From the NCBI GenBank assembly GCA_964558275.1, contig CAZLDH010000053.1, positions 1 through 17,428 of the forward strand: a DNA stretch of 17,428 nucleotides, given 5' to 3'. Origin of the DNA: FW021-bin31 sp964558275. GTDB lineage: Bacteria > Bacteroidota > Bacteroidia > Chitinophagales > Chitinophagaceae. Both the position numbers and the translations under genes were made by a program. The notes below the pieces were generated by a model. That model was not told the origin of the DNA. It worked only from the letters and a program-made list of their open reading frames with translations, and did not search any database. This document shows positions 13,949-17,428 of the stretch, one piece after another (positions within the stretch are counted from its first letter, which is position 1; each line of letters starts with the position of its first letter).

Positions 13949-14252
13949 GAGCTAAATAAAGATATTTTACGATTAAAAACCTTCCCGGTTAAAGGACCTA
14001 TTAGCAAAACAACTATCCTTCCACACAGAATATCTGCAAGATAATGATGCCTTACATGAATTTATGCAAATAAACTAAAAAAGCTCAAAGAAACACGAAC
14101 CACATACATTTTCCAAATTTTTCTTTTCATTTCTCATGTAAATAAATACAATTTATGACACAATAAAAAGTACTTTCTCCATCTCCATAACCATTTTAAC
14201 GAATCATAATTTTTGTAATCCTTTAATTATTTCTTGAAAACTATTTGGTACA

Positions 14253-14260
14253 CAAAGATA
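14253..14260 (-). promoter_or_regulatory. Minus-strand -7 element far upstream of the ZIP gene
   Basis: Minus-strand TATCTTTG is a perfect -7 box, with a possible TTG at 14279-14277. It faces the plus-strand glmM promoter, and transcription leftward would give a leader of about 300 bases for the ZIP gene, or a short non-coding RNA. Confidence 0.4.
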
Positions 14261-14279
14261 GTTCTTTACAATTTATCAA

Positions 14280-14287
14280 TATCTTTG
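14280..14287 (+). promoter_or_regulatory. -7 promoter element of the glmM-like gene
   Basis: TATCTTTG is a perfect TAnnTTTG box 28 bases before the ATG at 14316, giving a leader of about 20 bases. A matching -33 TTG is not obvious. Confidence 0.65.
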
Positions 14288-14315
14288 CCCCCCCTAATTA
14301 TAATAAAAGCATACT

Positions 14316-15698
14316 ATGTCCTTAATAAAATCTATTTCAGGAATCCGTGGAACAATCGGAGGGAAAGTAGGTGAAAGTCTAACCCCTTTAGACATTGTAA
14401 AATTTACTACCGCTTACGGAGTCTGGCTAAAGGAGCAAAATGAAAAAGCTAAGAAAGTAGTTGTCGGACGCGATGGAAGGATTTCCGGAGATATGGTACA
14501 AGGACTGGTAATAAACAGCCTAAGAGGAATTGGTCTGGACGTAATAAATTTGGACTATTCTACCACCCCTACCGTAGAAATTGCGGTAACCGGTGAACAA
14601 GCTGATGGAGGGATCATCCTTACTGCCAGTCACAATCCGGCACAATGGAATGCCTTAAAGTTATTAAATGGAGAAGGAGAATTCGTATCCGCAGAGGCCG
14701 GCGCCAAAATTCTAGATATCGCGGAGAAAGAAGATTTTAATTTTGCAGGAATAAAAGACCTGGGACAAATAGAAGCGAATGATAGTTATCTACAAAAGCA
14801 TATTGATGCCGTCTTAAATCATCCACTAGTCAATGCTAAAGCTATCAAAGCAAAAAAATTCAAAGTAATACTTGATCCCATTAATTCCACAGGTAGTATT
14901 TTCGTACCGGAACTTCTAAAAGCACTAGGGATTGAAGATATTGTGATTATTAATGGCGAAGTAACAGGAAAGTTTGAGCACAATCCTGAACCCTTACCCG
15001 AAAATCTGGTTGAACTTTCTAACGAGGTAAGAAAACAAGATGCGGATTTGGGAATTGCCGTTGATCCGGATGTTGATCGCCTGTGTTTTATCTGTGAAAA
15101 TGGAGCACCTTTCGGAGAAGAATATACGTTGGTAGCCGTAGCAGATTACATTTTAAGTAAAAAAGTAGGTAACACCGTTTCCAACTTATCATCCACTCGC
15201 GCACTTAAAGATGTTACTTTAAAACACGGAGGTGCGTACTTTCCTGCCGCAGTAGGTGAAGTAAATGTAGTAAACAAAATGAAAGAAGTGGAGGCTGTTA
15301 TTGGAGGGGAAGGAAACGGCGGTGTTATTGATCCGGAGTTACACTACGGAAGAGATGCACTTGTGGGTATTGGATTATTTCTGACACATTTAGCGCTTAG
15401 TGGAAAATCTATCTCCAGCTTAAGAGGACAATATCCAAGTTACTTTATATCAAAAAATAAAATAGAATTAGACCAGGATACGGATATAAAAGAAATTTTT
15501 AATCAAATTTCGGACAAATATAAAAATCGTCCACAAAATAAAATAGATGGTTTAAAAATAGAATTTGATGAAGATTGGGTACACATGCGCCCTTCCAATA
15601 CTGAACCTATTATCCGTATTTACGCCGAAAGCCAGTTTGAAACGACAGCTCAAAATATTGCAAACCGCATTATGGAGGATATTCATGAATGCAAATAG
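14316..15698 (+). CDS. glmM: Phosphoglucosamine mutase (alpha-D-phosphohexomutase family)
   Basis: Converts glucosamine-6-phosphate to glucosamine-1-phosphate for UDP-GlcNAc, the root of peptidoglycan and lipopolysaccharide synthesis. The 460-residue product has all four phosphohexomutase domains. The N-terminal SISGIRGTIGG is followed by the phosphoserine loop TASHNP (103-108; S105 is the phosphorylated residue), the metal loop DPDVDR (250-255), the sugar-specificity loop GGEGNGGVI (330-338) and the phosphate-binding RPSNTEP (425-431). The glmM symbol is the usual assignment for Bacteroidota proteins of this type; phosphomannomutase or phosphoglucomutase activity cannot be excluded by sequence. 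It is transcribed alone. Its TAG stop abuts a heptamer repeat that may have set the end of the gene. Confidence 0.9.
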   Translation: MSLIKSISGIRGTIGGKVGESLTPLDIVKFTTAYGVWLKEQNEKAKKVVVGRDGRISGDMVQGLVINSLRGIGLDVINLDYSTTPTVEIAVTGEQADGGIILTASHNPAQWNALKLLNGEGEFVSAEAGAKILDIAEKEDFNFAGIKDLGQIEANDSYLQKHIDAVLNHPLVNAKAIKAKKFKVILDPINSTGSIFVPELLKALGIEDIVIINGEVTGKFEHNPEPLPENLVELSNEVRKQDADLGIAVDPDVDRLCFICENGAPFGEEYTLVAVADYILSKKVGNTVSNLSSTRALKDVTLKHGGAYFPAAVGEVNVVNKMKEVEAVIGGEGNGGVIDPELHYGRDALVGIGLFLTHLALSGKSISSLRGQYPSYFISKNKIELDQDTDIKEIFNQISDKYKNRPQNKIDGLKIEFDEDWVHMRPSNTEPIIRIYAESQFETTAQNIANRIMEDIHECK

Positions 15699-15733
15699 CT
15701 GTTGGCTGTTAGCTGTTGGCCATTGGCTATTAT
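15699..15733 (+). repeat. Tandem heptamer repeat CTGTTGG (5 units)
   Basis: Five 7-base units directly follow the glmM stop: CTGTTGG, CTGTTAG, CTGTTGG, CCATTGG, CTATTAT, decaying toward the 3' end. The glmM stop triplet TAG matches the end of a preceding partial unit. Similar (T)AGCTGTTGGC arrays recur between genes in Bacteroidota genomes. The rest of the gap up to 15828 has no clear gene or terminator. Confidence 0.8.
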
Positions 15734-15828
15734 TTTGTTCCTATTCGTTCCATACCTTAGATTCTTTTCTTCCTTTTTCATGACAGGGAAGATTCCGGCC
15801 GTCATAGCATAGGACTACATTTTGGAAC

Positions 15829-16566
15829 CTAATCCGCCTTGTTTCTTTCATTCCAATAATGACTATCAGGATAGACTCTTTTCCCAAAAATAGCAGTGCC
15901 TACGCGTACGATGGTTGCACCTTCTTCAATGGCTGTTTCCAAATCGCCACTCATTCCCATAGAAAGTTCTTTCATTTCTACTCCAGATAAACCCAAAGCA
16001 ATAATTTCCTGTTGAATCCCTTTCAGTATCTGAAAGCACTTACGTACTTTCGTTTCCTCTGCACTAAATAAACCAATTGTCATTAACCCTTTAATATGCA
16101 ACCGATCCAATGATGCCACTTGTTTGGTCAATTCAATTGCTTTTTCAGGAGCAATACCATATTTACTCTCTTCTTCAGAGGTATTGACCTGAATATAAAC
16201 GTCCAATTCCTTTTTCTCAAATTCAAGACGCTTTTGTAGTTTGTTAGCTAATTTTAATCTATCTACAGACTGAATACAGGAGACGCCATATTTTAATATA
16301 TCTTTAATTTTATTGGTTTGCAAATGCCCAATAAAATGACTGGTATGCTTGGTATCTTTCAAAGCTTCAAATTTATCCCTCACCTCCTGCACTTTATTTT
16401 CTCCAATCAATCTTTGTCCTGTGTTTAATGCTGTCTTAATCCGTTCAGGATTCACTGTTTTTGTAGCCATTAGAAGTTTCACTTCCTGTGGATTTCTACC
16501 ACAACTTTCGCAAGCCTTTTCAATTCTCCTTAAAACAATTTCAAGGTTATGTTCTACGTCATTCAT
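15829..16566 (-). CDS. YggS-family pyridoxal phosphate homeostasis protein
   Basis: PLP-binding protein (PLPBP/YggS/PROSC) of 245 residues, normal for the family. It binds pyridoxal phosphate and buffers B6 vitamers and amino-acid metabolism; no enzymatic activity is established. The PLP lysine is K36 in VKLLMATKTV. Further signatures are RLIGENKVQEVRDKF (52-66), HFIGHLQTNKIKDIL (77-91), VQVNTSEEESKYGI-type sequence near 125-138, LMTIGLF, and the C-terminal phosphate-binding loop ELSMGMSGDLETAIEEGATIVRVGTAIFG. A single TIM-barrel domain without the racemase C-terminal domain confirms YggS rather than alanine racemase. It is on the same strand as gcvP but 196 bases away and has two candidate promoters of its own. 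Confidence 0.95.
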   Translation of the reverse strand: MNDVEHNLEIVLRRIEKACESCGRNPQEVKLLMATKTVNPERIKTALNTGQRLIGENKVQEVRDKFEALKDTKHTSHFIGHLQTNKIKDILKYGVSCIQSVDRLKLANKLQKRLEFEKKELDVYIQVNTSEEESKYGIAPEKAIELTKQVASLDRLHIKGLMTIGLFSAEETKVRKCFQILKGIQQEIIALGLSGVEMKELSMGMSGDLETAIEEGATIVRVGTAIFGKRVYPDSHYWNERNKAD

Positions 16567-16590
16567 CTTAAATAGATTTATCGCTTTCTA

Positions 16591-16598
16591 CAAAGATA
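16591..16598 (-). promoter_or_regulatory. Proximal -7 element of the yggS-like gene
   Basis: Minus-strand TATCTTTG, 24 bases before the ATG at 16566. A perfect consensus match, with no clear -33 TTG. Confidence 0.6.
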
Positions 16599-16635
16599 AT
16601 ACGATTCCGACTTATCTCCATAAATTCGGTGCTTG

Positions 16636-16643
16636 CAAAGGTA
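16636..16643 (-). promoter_or_regulatory. Distal -7 element of the yggS-like gene
   Basis: Minus-strand TACCTTTG, a second consensus match 45 bases upstream of the first. It may be an alternative start; no -33 partner was found. Confidence 0.4.
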
Positions 16644-16762
16644 TATAGAAACAGAAAAGAACTTGAACATATATACAATGTAAGAATGAAAAAAATTATT
16701 CTGTTCGCTAGTCGTTTGTACGTCCCTCTATTCTCCTACCTTACCCGGTTTTCATTTTGTTA

Positions 16763-17428
16763 TCATATATAGGCTTCCACCGGCTCACAGGTACAGATTA
16801 AATGTCTATCCCCTTGTGTATTATTAATTCTGGAAACAGGTGGCCAGCATTTATGTTCTTCTATGAAAGCCAAAGGGAAAGCTGCTTGTTTTCTGCTATA
16901 CTTATGATTCCAATCTTCTGCAATAACCATGGATTGCGTATGTGGTGCATTTTTTAACGGATTATCTTCTTGGTCTGCTACTCCTTTCTCTATGTCTTCT
17001 ATCTCTTTACGAATAGAAATCATGGCATTACAGAAGCGATCCAATTCTTTTTTATCCTCACTTTCTGTTGGTTCTACCATCAAGGTTCCAGGCACAGGGA
17101 AAGCTAGGGTAGGGGCATGAAACCCATAATCAATCAAACGCTTTGCAATATCTTCCGCTTCTATTCCCACTTTTTTAAAATCTCTTACATCTACAATAAA
17201 TTCATGCGCACAAGTATTATTATGCCCACTATATAAAACCGGATAATGTTTTTCTAAAGCGGTTTTCATATAATTTGCATTTAACACAGCAAACGCTGTA
17301 GTAGCCTTTAATCCTTTAGCTCCCAATAATTTCAAATAGCCATAAGAGATTAGCAGGATACTTGCACTGACATATTGAGCCGCTGAAACAGCTTGATTAT
17401 TCTTAGAGGTTTCCTCTTTCTTTTTTGC
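16763..17428 (-). CDS. gcvP: Glycine dehydrogenase (decarboxylating) P-protein, C-terminal part
   Basis: The P-protein of the glycine cleavage system decarboxylates glycine with PLP and passes the aminomethyl group to the lipoyl H-protein. The frame enters from the window's right edge (no start seen), so only the last 221 codons are present out of roughly 950 for the family. It runs AVSAAQYVSASILLISYGYL, LNANYMKTALEKHYPVLY, the C-terminal-domain HEFIVDVRDFK, RLIDYGFHAPT, FPVPGTLMVEPTESE and ends GDRHLICTCEPVEAYI, all in family order. The usual AAP(F/Y/W)GSAS motif reads AAQYVSAS here, and the tail motif GDRN reads GDRH. The PLP lysine lies upstream, outside the window. No hairpin terminator is evident after the stop. 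Confidence 0.93.
   Translation of the reverse strand, partial: AKKKEETSKNNQAVSAAQYVSASILLISYGYLKLLGAKGLKATTAFAVLNANYMKTALEKHYPVLYSGHNNTCAHEFIVDVRDFKKVGIEAEDIAKRLIDYGFHAPTLAFPVPGTLMVEPTESEDKKELDRFCNAMISIRKEIEDIEKGVADQEDNPLKNAPHTQSMVIAEDWNHKYSRKQAAFPLAFIEEHKCWPPVSRINNTQGDRHLICTCEPVEAYI

Larger units (their letters stand above)
13949..14315. other. Divergent intergenic region between ZIP and glmM (367 bases)
   Basis: Holds the two facing TATCTTTG boxes described separately at 14253-14287. The rest (13949-14250) is AT-rich, with no convincing gene; a 20-codon minus-strand frame at 14075-14137 looks like chance. If the minus-strand promoter serves the ZIP gene, its leader is about 300 bases, long for a simple gene, but I see no recognisable riboswitch or terminator hairpin in it. 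Confidence 0.5.

Noticed and set aside
14075..14137. Twenty-codon minus-strand frame with a CGSC motif upstream of the ZIP gene
   Set aside because: Too short, no ribosome binding or promoter support, and composition like the surrounding AT-rich spacer.
15749..15828. Possible terminator hairpin after glmM (GTTCCA / TGGAAC and ATGAC / GTCAT pairs)
   Set aside because: The arms are short and far apart with no T-tract, so they do not form a credible terminator.
1..17428. CRISPR arrays, tRNA or rRNA genes, insertion sequences, attachment sites, phage or defence genes
   Set aside because: Read through both strands; no regular repeats with spacers, cloverleaf-like segments, transposase motifs or such gene families were found.

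Overview
The window looks like chromosomal DNA of a Bacteroidota bacterium, most likely of the Chitinophagaceae or a close relative. It is AT-rich. Several genes are preceded by the Bacteroidota -7 promoter element TAnnTTTG rather than a sigma70 -10 box, and purine-rich ribosome binding sites are rare. The gene content also fits: a DUF4476 protein, a PadR/PspC pair, a long-type YidC, and a LuxC-like reductase facing a two-cluster ferredoxin. No tRNA, rRNA, insertion sequence, phage gene, CRISPR array or defence cassette is visible. Most of the window is housekeeping.

Layout, left to right. On the minus strand: truA (tRNA pseudouridine synthase) and, upstream of it, a secreted DUF4476 protein with a long disordered middle. 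On the plus strand: a NodB-type polysaccharide deacetylase and an unrecognised lipoprotein. On the minus strand: a PadR repressor with a perfect 12+12 operator over its own promoter, then a PspC-domain membrane protein whose reading frame seems split by a -1 frameshift at an A9G slippery run; next a terminator-bounded four-helix-bundle protein, yidC with its own promoter, leader hairpin and terminator, and an acyl-CoA reductase. Divergently on the plus strand: ferredoxin, ddl, a membrane-anchored PASTA protein and a rhodanese, probably one operon. On the minus strand: a CNNM/CorC-type protein and a ZIP metal transporter. On the plus strand: a GlmM-like phosphohexosamine mutase followed by a heptamer repeat. 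On the minus strand: the YggS/PLPBP protein and the C-terminal part of glycine decarboxylase GcvP, cut by the window edge.

Themes: the cell envelope dominates (GlmM and Ddl for peptidoglycan precursors, PASTA protein, deacetylase, YidC, PspC, DUF4476 protein and lipoprotein), with metal transport (ZIP, CNNM) and core metabolism (GcvP, YggS, TruA) alongside. I see no large undescribed system. The most interesting signal is the PadR-PspC locus: its autoregulatory operator is very clear, and the PspC gene carries the dnaX-type slippery heptamer A AAA AAG directly before its stop codon. A small inverted repeat follows, and a 79-codon -1 frame with a strong membrane segment has no ATG or GTG start of its own upstream of that segment. 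This could be programmed frameshifting, a simple frameshift mutation or a homopolymer sequencing error; the sequence alone cannot decide.
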